A stretch of 64,000 bases of DNA from Devosia sp. (lineage in GTDB: Bacteria > Pseudomonadota > Alphaproteobacteria > Rhizobiales > Devosiaceae): the NCBI GenBank assembly GCA_015234425.1, contig JADGNE010000006.1:248001-312000 (forward strand), given 5' to 3'. A program made the position numbers and the translations under genes. Positions 1 to 9,012 of this stretch are shown here, one piece after another. Under the pieces are notes generated by a model. It saw only the letters and a program-made list of their open reading frames with translations. It did no database searches and was not told the DNA's origin. The first letter of the stretch is position 1, and every line of letters begins with the position of its first letter.

Positions 1-1
1 C

Positions 2-1963
2 GAGCTGATCGTCGGCGTCCTCAAGTGCCGTGCCCCCGGCATGCATATCAACCTCACCCCGCTCTATGGCTGGTACGTGCTGGTCGTGGGAGCGATGATC
101 CTCTTTGCCTTCCCGCCGCTCATTGCCGGCGACTTTCTCTTCGAGCTCGAGCGCGCCTTCGACTGGCCCTTTTTTGACGTCCGCCGCGGCGGCGATCCCA
201 TCCTCTGGCAGCACCTGTTCTGGATTTTCGGCCACCCGGAAGTCTACATCATCTTCCTGCCGGCAATCGCACTCCTCGCCATGATTGTGCCGACCTTCGC
301 CCAGCGCCCCATCGCCGGCTATTCCTGGATCGTGCTGTCAGCCATTGGCACCGGCTTCCTGTCGTTCGGGCTCTGGGTCCACCATATGTTCACGACGGGC
401 CTGCCGTCGATTTCGCTCGGCTTTTTCGCCGCTGCGTCGGAATCGGTGGCCATCCCCACTGGCATCCAGCTTTTTGCCTTCATCGCTACCGTCATGCTGG
501 GCACTGTGGTGCGCACCGTGCCAATGCTCTTCTGCCTGGGGGCGCTTGCCACCTTCATCATTGGTGGCCTCACTGGCGTCATGGTCGCCGTCGCCCCCTT
601 CGACTTCCAGGCCCACGACACCTATTTCGTCGTCGCCCACCTGCACTACACGCTCATCGGCGGCATGCTGTTCCCGGTCCTCGCCGGTATCCGCTATTAT
701 TACCCCTTCGCCCGCGGCAAGGCGCTGTCGCGCGCCATGGGCATATGGTCGTTCTGGCTGATCTTCGTGGGCTTCCACATCGCCTTCCTGCCCATGCACT
801 TCACCGGCCTTCTGGGCATGCCGCGCCGCGTCTACACCTATGGCGCCGAGCGCGGCTGGGACGCGCTCAACATGACCTCGACCGTCGGGGCCTTCATCTT
901 TGCGGCCGGCTTCATGCTCTTTGTCTGGGATTGCGTACGTCCCAAGCGCAAGGAGCCCGATGTGCCCCGCAATGTCTGGAATGCCGGCACACTCGAATGG
1001 GCCGGCCGTGTTCCCGCCGACAATTGGGGCCTGCGCTCCATCCCCACCATCAACAGCCGCTACCCGCTCTGGGACGACAAGACCCTGCTCTCCACCATCG
1101 ATGAGGGCCGTGGCCTGCTGCCCAGCGCAGAAGAGGGCAAGCGCGAAACCCTCGTCACCTCGGTCCTCGACGCCGAGCCGATCCAGGTCCTGCGCGTTGG
1201 CCAGCCCACTTTCCTGCCCATGCTGGCGGCCTTCGGCCTCGGCGGCGTGTTTATTTTCTCCGTTTTCAAATGGTGGTTGATCACCGCTCTCTCCGGCGTC
1301 TTTTTCCTCGCCGTGCTGCTCTACTGGCTGTGGACGGGCACTGGTGTTCACCCCGAAAAGGACACCAAGGACATCGGCGATGGCCGCCATTTGCCCCTTT
1401 ATGTCTCGGGGCCGAAATCGACCGGCTGGTGGGCGATGTTCATCACCATGACCGGCGATCTCACCGCCTATCTCTCCGTCGTCTTCGGCTACTTCTTTTT
1501 CTGGACCATCCACACCGATTTCCCCCCTGCCGGCGAAACCGGGCCGGGCTGGCAGTGGCCGCTGGTGGCCTTCCTCCTCGGGCTTGTCGCCTGGGGCGCC
1601 ACCTTCGGCGCCCGCCTGGCCAATGGCTCGGGCGCTGTCGGGCTGGCGCGGGGCCTGCTCGTCCTTGGGCTGATCGCCGCCGCCAGCTGTGGCCTCGCCA
1701 TGATGGCCGGTCCCTGGACCACCGGCCTCGACCCGACGCTGCACGCCTATCCGGCCATCGTCTGGGCGTTGGTCGTCTGGGTCGTCCTGCATCTGGCCGT
1801 GGGCATGATCATGCAGGCCTATTGTCTCGCCCGCTCCATCTTCGGCCTGATGACCCCGAAATATGACGCCGATATCTGGAACGTTTCGCTCTACTGGCAC
1901 TTCCTCGGCTTCAGCGTCGTCCTGACCTCAGCAATCATAGGAGGCTTTCCGCTACTCCAATGA
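2..1963 (+). CDS. ctaD: Cytochrome c oxidase subunit I/III fusion (5' end outside window)
   Basis: Catalytic subunit of a haem-copper oxygen reductase in the inner membrane, which oxidises cytochrome c and reduces O2 to water. The reading frame is open from base 2, so about 200 N-terminal residues lie upstream of the window; the first internal ATG (41) is not the true start. Seen in the sequence: WIFGHPEVYIIFLP (first CuB histidine and the Tyr of the HPEVY motif), WVHHMFTTG (the other two CuB histidines) and HDTYFVVAHLHYTL (haem a3 and haem a ligands). After the last subunit I helix a linker leads into a second multi-helix block, from about residue 390 of the visible part, that resembles subunit III (TGWWAMFITMTGDLTAYLS), so the two subunits are fused. 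The stop overlaps the next gene by 4 bp. Confidence 0.93.
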   Translation, partial: ELIVGVLKCRAPGMHINLTPLYGWYVLVVGAMILFAFPPLIAGDFLFELERAFDWPFFDVRRGGDPILWQHLFWIFGHPEVYIIFLPAIALLAMIVPTFAQRPIAGYSWIVLSAIGTGFLSFGLWVHHMFTTGLPSISLGFFAAASESVAIPTGIQLFAFIATVMLGTVVRTVPMLFCLGALATFIIGGLTGVMVAVAPFDFQAHDTYFVVAHLHYTLIGGMLFPVLAGIRYYYPFARGKALSRAMGIWSFWLIFVGFHIAFLPMHFTGLLGMPRRVYTYGAERGWDALNMTSTVGAFIFAAGFMLFVWDCVRPKRKEPDVPRNVWNAGTLEWAGRVPADNWGLRSIPTINSRYPLWDDKTLLSTIDEGRGLLPSAEEGKRETLVTSVLDAEPIQVLRVGQPTFLPMLAAFGLGGVFIFSVFKWWLITALSGVFFLAVLLYWLWTGTGVHPEKDTKDIGDGRHLPLYVSGPKSTGWWAMFITMTGDLTAYLSVVFGYFFFWTIHTDFPPAGETGPGWQWPLVAFLLGLVAWGATFGARLANGSGAVGLARGLLVLGLIAAASCGLAMMAGPWTTGLDPTLHAYPAIVWALVVWVVLHLAVGMIMQAYCLARSIFGLMTPKYDADIWNVSLYWHFLGFSVVLTSAIIGGFPLLQ

Positions 1964-2367
1964 ATGCGAACCGCGCCAACAATGAAATCGAACACGAAAC
2001 CGGACACGGCACTGACCTCTGGAAGGTCATCGCCGCCCCCATCATCTGGGCCGTCCATTTCCTCGTCTGCTATGTGCTGGCGGCAATCTATTGTGAAAAG
2101 GCCGGGCGCGGCGCCTCCCTAGAAGACATCCGCATCTGGCTGATCGTCGTCACTGTGGCCGCACTCGCCGGCATTGCCGCCTGCACCATCACGCTTTGGC
2201 GGGTCCGCGCCCGCAGCGTCACCGACAATGATTTCGAGTACGAACACAACACGCCCGAGGAGCGCCACCGTTTCCTCAGCCATGTGGCGCTGATGCTCTG
2301 CGTGCTCTCGGCCATCGCGGTGCTCTACGTCTTCATTCCCGTCCTCTATCTCTCGACCTGCCGATGA
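1960..2367 (+). CDS. Small membrane protein of the cytochrome oxidase operon
   Basis: A 135-residue protein with three predicted membrane helices (about residues 22-45, 63-85 and 108-130) and short polar ends. I recognise no catalytic motif. It overlaps the oxidase gene upstream and ctaG downstream by 4 bp each, so it is translationally coupled to both and most likely is an accessory or assembly subunit of the oxidase. A Cys in the first helix (FLVCYVLAAIYC) and one near the C-terminus (LYLSTCR) could bind a metal or haem, but nothing proves this. The function is inferred from position only. Confidence 0.75.
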   Translation: MNANRANNEIEHETGHGTDLWKVIAAPIIWAVHFLVCYVLAAIYCEKAGRGASLEDIRIWLIVVTVAALAGIAACTITLWRVRARSVTDNDFEYEHNTPEERHRFLSHVALMLCVLSAIAVLYVFIPVLYLSTCR

Positions 2368-2987
2368 GCCCGCGCGTCCTCACCTTTACCGGTCTGGCCA
2401 TGCTCGCCCTTGCCTGGGCGGGTCCCCTACCGGGCATGGTGCCGGGCAGTTTCGTCGCCCATATGAGCCTTCACATGGCCGTGGTCGGGATAGGCGTGCC
2501 GGTCCTCGCGGCAGGGCTCGCCCCGGCGGTCGCGGGGCATCCCTTCATGCGCTCGCAGCTGGCGCTGCCCGTCGCCATCAGCCTCCTCGATTTCGTGGTG
2601 GTCTGGGGCTGGCACACCCCTGCCCTTCACCATGCCTCGCGCACCGATCCCTGGGCTCTCGCCTTCGAGCAGATCAGCTTTGCTGTCGTGTCGCTGGCCG
2701 TCTGGGTTCTGGCCCTCGCCAGCACGACCGAAACCCGCCGCAGCGCGGCCCTCGCCGGTGCCCTCTCCCTCTTTTTCACCTCCATGCACATGACCCTGCT
2801 TGGCGCTCTGATCAGCCTTGCCCCCCGCTCGATCTATGGCGACCACCTCCATCACGGCACCACCATGTCTCCCGTGGTCGAACAGCAATTGGGCGGCGTC
2901 ATCATGCTGGCCATCGGCGGGGTTATATATCTCCTCGGCGGGCTGATCCTGATGGCGCGCGTCCTGCGCCGGGAGCCGGTCACATGA
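2364..2987 (+). CDS. ctaG: Cytochrome c oxidase assembly factor, CtaG (caa3-type) family
   Basis: A 207-residue polytopic membrane protein of the caa3_CtaG family, which helps mature the copper centres of haem-copper oxidases. It has about six hydrophobic segments and the family's conserved His-rich helices: HMSLHM near residue 33, WGWHTPALHHA near 77 and TSMHMTL near 138. These histidines are the presumed copper contacts. It lies inside the oxidase operon with 4-bp overlaps on both sides. It should not be confused with the unrelated mitochondrial-type CtaG/Cox11. Confidence 0.85.
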   Translation: MSPRVLTFTGLAMLALAWAGPLPGMVPGSFVAHMSLHMAVVGIGVPVLAAGLAPAVAGHPFMRSQLALPVAISLLDFVVVWGWHTPALHHASRTDPWALAFEQISFAVVSLAVWVLALASTTETRRSAALAGALSLFFTSMHMTLLGALISLAPRSIYGDHLHHGTTMSPVVEQQLGGVIMLAIGGVIYLLGGLILMARVLRREPVT

Positions 2988-3979
2988 AGCGGCTGAAACC
3001 CTTCATCATCGGCGCCGCCGGCGGCATTTTCGGCCTGCTCCTCTTGCCCCTCAGCGGCATCCTGCCGATCACCGCAATCCCCGGACCGCCGGCGCTGGTC
3101 GACTGGTATCTCAATATGGCCGCCCAGCAATCGATTGCCCTACGGTCCCTCGAAATCGCCGTCCCTGACCTCGACGATCCCGAAATGATCGCGCGCGGCG
3201 CCGGCCATTATGAAATGGTCTGTGCCGACTGCCATGGCAGCCCAACTAGGCCGGCCAATCGCATTGCCGACGAGCTTAGCCCGCCACCGCCCCTGCTAAC
3301 CGATCGCATGCAGCAATGGCACCCGTCCCAACGTTTGTTTTTTACCGTCAAGCACGGCATTCGCCGCACGGCCATGCCAGGCTGGGCCAGCCAGATGCGC
3401 GACGATGAGGTCTGGGATATGGTCGCCTTCATCGAGGCCCTGCCCCAAACCTCGCCGGAGGACTATGCCGCCCTCGCCACGGGCGCAGACCGCAATGATT
3501 GCGCCCGCTGCCATGGCGACAATGGCGAAGGACGCCTGCCCGGCGTCCCCCGGCTCGACATCCAGTCTCCGGCCTATCTCGAAATGGCCCTCAAATCCTA
3601 CCGTAACGGCACCCGCCAGAGCGGCACGATGATCGCCGCCGCCCGTGATCTCACCGACGCCGAGATCACCGAACTCGCGGCTCATTTCGGGCGCAGCCAG
3701 AACCTGCCCCCGGGCAATGAGACCACCGGCGCGGCCATCGCCCAATCCGGCATTCCGGATCGCGACATTCCCGCCTGCGCCTCCTGCCACTCCCCGGCAG
3801 CACGTGCCGACTATCCGCGCCTTGCCGGACAGGAAATCCATTATCTCCGCACCCAGCTCAAACTCTTTTCCGAGCACGGCGCCGCGCGTGGTGGCCCCAA
3901 TGCGCACATCATGGCCGAGGTCACCCGAGAGCTCTCCGAGGACGATATCGAGGCCCTCGCCGCCTATTTCGGCCGCTAG
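2984..3979 (+). CDS. Three-haem c-type cytochrome
   Basis: A 331-residue protein with one N-terminal membrane anchor or uncleaved signal (residues 8-32) and three CXXCH haem-attachment motifs: CADCH (about residue 81), CARCH (about 173) and CASCH (about 261). Each begins a class I cytochrome c domain, and distal Met candidates follow each (for example AMPGW and GTMIAA). It probably sits on the periplasmic face and delivers electrons to the oxidase encoded upstream. A link to the PQQ dehydrogenase downstream is possible, because such dehydrogenases often use multihaem cytochromes. Last gene of the oxidase operon. Confidence 0.88.
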   Translation: MKRLKPFIIGAAGGIFGLLLLPLSGILPITAIPGPPALVDWYLNMAAQQSIALRSLEIAVPDLDDPEMIARGAGHYEMVCADCHGSPTRPANRIADELSPPPPLLTDRMQQWHPSQRLFFTVKHGIRRTAMPGWASQMRDDEVWDMVAFIEALPQTSPEDYAALATGADRNDCARCHGDNGEGRLPGVPRLDIQSPAYLEMALKSYRNGTRQSGTMIAAARDLTDAEITELAAHFGRSQNLPPGNETTGAAIAQSGIPDRDIPACASCHSPAARADYPRLAGQEIHYLRTQLKLFSEHGAARGGPNAHIMAEVTRELSEDDIEALAAYFGR

Positions 3980-4064
3980 ACCTTGATCGAGGACGGTCAG
4001 GGAACCCTCAGGCCACACTGTCGTTGCGGACCATAGGCCTAATTTTCAGAGGGAGACGGAAAAC

Positions 4065-6548
4065 ATGCCGCAAGCGAGACATGGTTTTGGATTTTGGGCA
4101 GTCCGAATACTCGCTGTGGTCATGATCCTCTTCGGCCTCCCGATAGCAGCGGGCGGCGCATGGCTGATCACGCTCGGCGGCTCTTGGTATTACCTTCTTG
4201 CCGGCATTGGCCTCATCGCCTCTGGCATCTTCCTCTGGCGGCACGAGATGCTGGGGGTCTGGATCTATCTCCTCACCTTCGCCGGCACCCTCGTCTGGGC
4301 GCTTTGGGAACGGGGCATGGACGGCTGGGCACAATTGCCACGCCTCTTCGCCCCCACCATCATTCTCATTCTCGTGCTGATCTCCATACCCGCGCTCAAG
4401 CGCTCCTTCGGCGGCGGCCGCGCGGCCTTTGCCGCCTCGATTATGGGTCTGGGCGCGCTGGGCCTGTCTGGCGGTATTCTCACCTCTGTCCAGCAGACAG
4501 AACTCGTCGCCCAGGAGACGCCTGCGCCCGAGACGGAGCCAGCAGCACCCGTCACAGCGCCTGCGCCCGAAGCAGCTTCATCTGAAACTTCGGTGGCGCA
4601 AGTGCCCGAAACACCGGCCGCCCGCGCCCCCGGCATTGTGGCAGAAGTCGGCGCGGACTGGCCAGCCTATGGTGGCACCTACGAAGCCGTACGCTTCTCG
4701 CCCCTCGCCCAGATCACGCCGGACAATATTGATCGACTGGAACGCATCTGGGAATTCAACACCGGCGACATGCCATCCGAAGCCGCAGAGGGCAAATACT
4801 CGCCAGAAAACACGCCTCTCAAGGTGGGCAATAACCTTTACCTCTGCACGGCCATGAACATCCTCATCGCCATCGACGCCGCCAGCGGTCTCGAAGAGTG
4901 GCGCTATGACCCCGGCGTCTCCACCGACGCCATCCCCTATGGCGCAACCTGCCGCGGGGTCGCCTTTTACGAGGTCCCCGACGCCACGCCCGATGAGGCT
5001 TGTGCCACCCGTATCCTCGTCGGCACGCTGGACGCCCGTCTCATCGCTGTGGACGCACAGACGGGCCAGCCTTGCGCCGATTTCGGCGTGCAGGGTCAGG
5101 TCAATCTCGAAGAAGGCATCGGCGACACGGTCCCTGGCTGGTATGCCGTCACCTCGCCCCCCACCATTGTTCGCGGCTTTGCTGTTCTGGGCGCGCAGGT
5201 CAAGGACGGGCAGGACGAGGACGCACCGTCGGGCGTCGTACGTGGCTATGATGCCGTCACCGGCGAACTCGCCTGGGCTTGGGATCTCGGCAACCCGTCC
5301 AATCGCGGCGCCCCGCCAGAAGGCGAAGTCTATACCCGCGGCACCCCAAATATGTGGACCATCGCAGCCGCCGACGAGGAGCTCGGCCTCGTCTACCTGC
5401 CGCTCGGCAATTCCTCGGTCGACTATTACGGCTCCAACCGCAGCGCACTTGAAAACGAATACGCGACAGCACTTGTCGCCGTGGATGCCACGAGCGGCGA
5501 CGACGTCTGGCACTTCCAGACCGTGCGCAATGACGTCTGGGATTATGATCTGGGCTCCCAGCCCTCACTGATCGATTTCCCGACAGCAGACGGACCGGTG
5601 CCCGCTCTGGTGCTCGCCTCAAAGCAGGGCGACATCTACATCCTTGATCGCGCCACCGGTGAATCTCTCTTCGCCGTAGAGGAGCGCGAAGTCCCTCAGG
5701 GCGGCGTGGAGCCCGACTATCTCTCGCCCACCCAGCCCTTTTCGGCTTACCACACCCTGGCCTTCCCGGACCTGACCGAGGCCGACATGTGGGGCATGAC
5801 CCCGCTCGACCAGCTCTGGTGCCGCATCCAGTTCCGCCAGTCCCACTACGAGGGCATCTACACCCCGCCCACGACCGACCAGCACTGGATCCAGTATCCC
5901 GGCTATAATGGCGGTAATGACTGGGGGAGCGTCGCCATCGATCTCGAACGTGGCCTGCTCATCGCCAATTATAACAACATGCCCAACCACAACCGGCTTG
6001 TTCCCCGCGAGGAAGCCGACGCGGCAGGCCTCGCGCCCATCTATGCAGCCGACGGTCAGGGTGAGACTGCGCTCGGTGAGGCCGGCCCGCAGATCGGTGC
6101 GCCCTATGCCATCGACGTCAATGCCGGCTGGCGCATGCCCACGGGCCTGCTCTGCACCCAGCCCCCCTATGGCGGCATTCGTGCCATTGACCTGGCGACC
6201 GGTGAAACTGTCTGGAATCGCCCCTTCGGTCAGGCCCGGAACAACGGCCCGTTCGGCATCCCGACCTTCCTCCCGCTCGATATCGGCACGCCCAATAATG
6301 GCGGCCCGATCATCACGGCTGGCGGCCTCATCTTCATTGCCGCCACCACCGATGATCTCATCCACGCCATTGATATCGAGACTGGAGAAACCGTCTGGAC
6401 CGACATCCTCCCCGGCGGCGGGCAGACGACGCCGATCAGCTATGAGGTCAATGGCCGCCAATATATCGTCATCGCGCCGGGCGGGCATCACTTCATGGAA
6501 ACGGCCATCAGCGACGCAGTTATCGCCTACGCCCTGCCCGAGGAGTGA
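4065..6548 (+). CDS. Membrane-bound PQQ-dependent dehydrogenase, glucose/quinate/shikimate family
   Basis: An 827-residue quinoprotein that oxidises a sugar or polyol in the periplasm and passes electrons to quinone. Residues 1-145 hold four or five membrane helices, a Pro/Ala/Glu-rich linker covers about 146-195, and the rest is an eight-bladed PQQ propeller with repeated ATGE-type blade motifs (RAIDLATGETVWNRPFG, HAIDIETGETVW). VRNDVWDYDLGSQP matches the segment that carries the catalytic Asp in Escherichia coli glucose dehydrogenase. The start has a good ribosome site (AGAGGGAG). Length is close to the roughly 800 residues normal for the family. Substrate is not decidable from sequence alone. 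No PQQ synthesis genes are in the window. It ends 6 bp from the convergent kinase gene. Confidence 0.9.
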   Translation: MPQARHGFGFWAVRILAVVMILFGLPIAAGGAWLITLGGSWYYLLAGIGLIASGIFLWRHEMLGVWIYLLTFAGTLVWALWERGMDGWAQLPRLFAPTIILILVLISIPALKRSFGGGRAAFAASIMGLGALGLSGGILTSVQQTELVAQETPAPETEPAAPVTAPAPEAASSETSVAQVPETPAARAPGIVAEVGADWPAYGGTYEAVRFSPLAQITPDNIDRLERIWEFNTGDMPSEAAEGKYSPENTPLKVGNNLYLCTAMNILIAIDAASGLEEWRYDPGVSTDAIPYGATCRGVAFYEVPDATPDEACATRILVGTLDARLIAVDAQTGQPCADFGVQGQVNLEEGIGDTVPGWYAVTSPPTIVRGFAVLGAQVKDGQDEDAPSGVVRGYDAVTGELAWAWDLGNPSNRGAPPEGEVYTRGTPNMWTIAAADEELGLVYLPLGNSSVDYYGSNRSALENEYATALVAVDATSGDDVWHFQTVRNDVWDYDLGSQPSLIDFPTADGPVPALVLASKQGDIYILDRATGESLFAVEEREVPQGGVEPDYLSPTQPFSAYHTLAFPDLTEADMWGMTPLDQLWCRIQFRQSHYEGIYTPPTTDQHWIQYPGYNGGNDWGSVAIDLERGLLIANYNNMPNHNRLVPREEADAAGLAPIYAADGQGETALGEAGPQIGAPYAIDVNAGWRMPTGLLCTQPPYGGIRAIDLATGETVWNRPFGQARNNGPFGIPTFLPLDIGTPNNGGPIITAGGLIFIAATTDDLIHAIDIETGETVWTDILPGGGQTTPISYEVNGRQYIVIAPGGHHFMETAISDAVIAYALPEE

Positions 6549-6554
6549 TCGCGC

Positions 6555-7487
6555 TTAAGCCATGGCTTCGAGAACGCGGCGCCAGCCTTGCGGGTCAGTG
6601 ACCTGCAGCTGCGCCGCAGCCAAGCTCGCATCGGCGCTGAGACGCCGCACATCCTGGCCGACGAGCCGCGCCCGAATGGTCTCTTCGATAATCCGGTGGA
6701 GGCTCAGCACGCCGCCGATAAAGCCCGCCGGGCGCGGACCAATCCGCGCCGTCAGCGCCTCGATCAGCAGTGCCAGTTCATTTCCCGCCTCCCGCAGGAT
6801 GTCCAGCGCCGTCGCATCCCCGACCTCCGCCGCCGCGGCAACACCAACGGCAAGAGTGCCGACCCGGCCACGGTCGCCGGCATAGACGAACTGGCGCACA
6901 TCGCCCCAGTCATTGCCGCCAATTTCCTTGAAGAGACTGTCCGCCAAAAGCTGGACGTCGGCAAATGACCCGGTATGGTCAAGCGTGCGATAGATCCGGT
7001 CGAGCGCTCGCAGCGCAATCCAGCTGCCTGCCCCCGCATCATCGATCAGAATGCCGCGGCCACCGACCCGGGTGAATTGCCCATCCGCCGCGATATGGAC
7101 GGCAATCGAGCCCGTCCCCGCCGAAACCAGATGACCCTCGCCCGGCGCAAAGTTGGCCATATAGGCGAGCACCACATCGTCGATGACGATCATCCGGCCT
7201 GTGTCCACGCCGAACGCCTCGGCCAGCATGGCCTTGACCTCGTCGGCCACGCCATTGCCAAAGCCGGTCATGCCCAGCGTTATGCTCGAAATGGCGAACT
7301 TCGTCCGGTCGATCTCGGCGCGGATGGACGCCAGCGCAGCCTTGAGCCGTGCGTTCTCCGCCGGATTGAACACATGTCCGGTGGCGCCGCTGGCCTTGCC
7401 GCGCGCCACTTCCGCGCCACCAGCGTCACATAGCACCCAGCGACTGGCAGTGCCGCCAATATCAAGGCCGAGATGGACTTCGGTCAC
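6555..7487 (-). CDS. BadF/BadG-family N-acetyl amino-sugar kinase (GlcNAc kinase-like)
   Basis: A 310-residue ASKHA-fold kinase. The phosphate-1 loop (HLGLDIGGTASRWVLCD, from residue 4), the phosphate-2 segment (VSAGTGSIAVH, near 141) and the Gly-rich adenosine region (GRGILIDDAGAGSWIALRAL) are visible. Family members phosphorylate GlcNAc, glucosamine or MurNAc at O6. It overlaps nanE by 4 bp and is the last gene of the operon with the sugar ABC importer, so its likely job is to phosphorylate the imported amino sugar. Whether the substrate is GlcNAc, ManNAc or MurNAc is not resolved. No anhydro-MurNAc kinase is present in the window. Confidence 0.82.
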   Translation of the reverse strand: MTEVHLGLDIGGTASRWVLCDAGGAEVARGKASGATGHVFNPAENARLKAALASIRAEIDRTKFAISSITLGMTGFGNGVADEVKAMLAEAFGVDTGRMIVIDDVVLAYMANFAPGEGHLVSAGTGSIAVHIAADGQFTRVGGRGILIDDAGAGSWIALRALDRIYRTLDHTGSFADVQLLADSLFKEIGGNDWGDVRQFVYAGDRGRVGTLAVGVAAAAEVGDATALDILREAGNELALLIEALTARIGPRPAGFIGGVLSLHRIIEETIRARLVGQDVRRLSADASLAAAQLQVTDPQGWRRVLEAMA

Positions 7488-8149
7488 TGCGGCACGCCCT
7501 GGCGCACAAAGGCTTTCGTAATCTCGCGCGGGTTCGTAATCATCGTGCCCACCACAATGGCATGGGCCCCGGCCTCAAACCCCTGCCGCACGAGATCAGG
7601 CGAATTGTATCGCCCTTCGGCGACCACCGGGATGGAGAGGCGCGCAACCAATTGCTCGACCAGTTTCAGGTCGGGCGTTTCCGGCTTGGGCTGGGTTGCC
7701 TCGGTATAGCCCGAGAGCGTGGTGGCGACATAGGTCGCGCCCCAGTCCGCGGCGGCAAGCCCTTCCTCGAGCGTCGAAATGTCCGCAAACACCTCTGCGC
7801 CCAGTTCCTCGCGAATGCGCCGCACGAGAATATCAGGGTTTTCCCCGTCTCTCCCGCGCATCGTGCAGTCGAGCGCGACAATCTCGGCCCCTGCCGCCAC
7901 GATCGCTTCAGCCGCCGCGAAATCGGGGGTGATATAAACCGGATAGGCGTCCGAAAACACTTTGTGGATGCCGATCACCGGCAGGCCCGCAGCCTTCACC
8001 GCAGCAATGTCCTCAGGCCCATTGGCGCGGATCGCTACTGCGCCGCCGTCGCGGGCGGCCAGAGCCATGGCGCCCATGAACTGGGGACCGTGCAGCGGAT
8101 TGTCTGCCCGTGCCTGGCAGGAGACGACAAGCCCTCGCGGCAACATCAT
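7484..8149 (-). CDS. nanE: N-acetylmannosamine-6-phosphate 2-epimerase
   Basis: A 221-residue TIM-barrel enzyme of the NanE family that converts ManNAc-6-P to GlcNAc-6-P. The N-terminus LPRGLVVSCQA and the motifs ADNPLHGP, AIRANGPEDI, GADFAA-like strand turns, ALDCTMRGRDG and VAEGRYNSPDL are typical. The length is normal. It overlaps the permease gene upstream and the kinase downstream by 4 bp each. Its presence suggests that ManNAc, or a sugar that yields ManNAc-6-P, is among the substrates of this operon. No sialic acid lyase (nanA) is in the window. Confidence 0.9.
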   Translation of the reverse strand: MMLPRGLVVSCQARADNPLHGPQFMGAMALAARDGGAVAIRANGPEDIAAVKAAGLPVIGIHKVFSDAYPVYITPDFAAAEAIVAAGAEIVALDCTMRGRDGENPDILVRRIREELGAEVFADISTLEEGLAAADWGATYVATTLSGYTEATQPKPETPDLKLVEQLVARLSIPVVAEGRYNSPDLVRQGFEAGAHAIVVGTMITNPREITKAFVRQGVPQ

Positions 8150-9012
8150 TTGACCGCTCCCGAGGTCATGCCGGCGATGAACTGCTTGGAGAGCAGGATA
8201 TAGATGATGATGATCGGCGCTGCCGACAGCGTCAGCCCGGAGAACAGCACGCCCCAGTCGGTCGTATATTCGCCCATGAAAGTGGTCAGCCCCTGCGGCA
8301 GGGTTTTGAGATCATCGTTCTGGATGAACACCAGCGGGAAGAAGAAGTCGTTCCAGATCGGCACCACGTTCTGGATGGCTGCAATCACCATGGCCGGCTT
8401 CACCAGCGGCAGCATGATCGCCCACATGATCCGGGCCTCGCTGGCTCCATCCATGCGCGCCGCGTCCTCCAATTCGTTGGGCAGGCTGCGGATAAAACCG
8501 GTCATGATGAAGACGGTCGAGGGCAGGCCCATGGCCGTATAGACGAAGATCAGGCTGAGCTGGTTGTTGAGGATCGACAGGTCCCGCATCAGCATGAAGA
8601 GCGGGATGATGGCGAGCTTGAGCGGCAGCGTCAGCCCGGCAAGGAAGAACATCAGAATAAAGGTCGAGCCCTTGAACTGATAGCGCCCGATCGCATAGGC
8701 GGCCATGGTCCCCAGCGTCAGGATCAACACCATGGAGGCGCCGGTTACGATGAAGGAGTTCATCAGGTAGCGCAGGAAATTGGTCTGCGTCCAGATCTTG
8801 GCGAAGTTCGATACCTGGGTGAAATCTGGGATCGAGAACGGCGACTGGAAGATCTGCGGCGTCGTCTTGAAGGCCGAGAAGACCATGATGACGATCGGCG
8901 CCAGCATGATGACCGTGTTGGCGATCAGGATGATCTGCAGCAGCCCATCCCGGCCCAGCGTGCCCAGAATACCCTTGCGGTCATAATAGTTCATGCTCGA
9001 AGCCGCACTCAT
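8146..9012 (-). CDS. Sugar ABC transporter permease (MalG type)
   Basis: A 288-residue inner-membrane permease of the carbohydrate ABC importer family CUT1, with six predicted helices and the cytoplasmic EAA-loop motif seen as DAARMDGASEARIMWAIMLPL. It partners the permease at 9009-9929, the binding protein at 10100-11341 and the ATPase at 11386-12450. ATGA-type 4-bp overlaps on both sides show translational coupling. Confidence 0.9.
   Translation of the reverse strand: MSAASSMNYYDRKGILGTLGRDGLLQIILIANTVIMLAPIVIMVFSAFKTTPQIFQSPFSIPDFTQVSNFAKIWTQTNFLRYLMNSFIVTGASMVLILTLGTMAAYAIGRYQFKGSTFILMFFLAGLTLPLKLAIIPLFMLMRDLSILNNQLSLIFVYTAMGLPSTVFIMTGFIRSLPNELEDAARMDGASEARIMWAIMLPLVKPAMVIAAIQNVVPIWNDFFFPLVFIQNDDLKTLPQGLTTFMGEYTTDWGVLFSGLTLSAAPIIIIYILLSKQFIAGMTSGAVK

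Noticed and set aside
338..1900. 520-codon - strand frame opposite the oxidase gene
   Set aside because: Shadow of the haem-copper oxidase frame, whose metal-ligand motifs are unambiguous.
6549..6554. Terminator between the PQQ dehydrogenase and the convergent kinase gene
   Set aside because: Only 6 bp separates the stops, and no hairpin with a T-run is seen in or around the gap.
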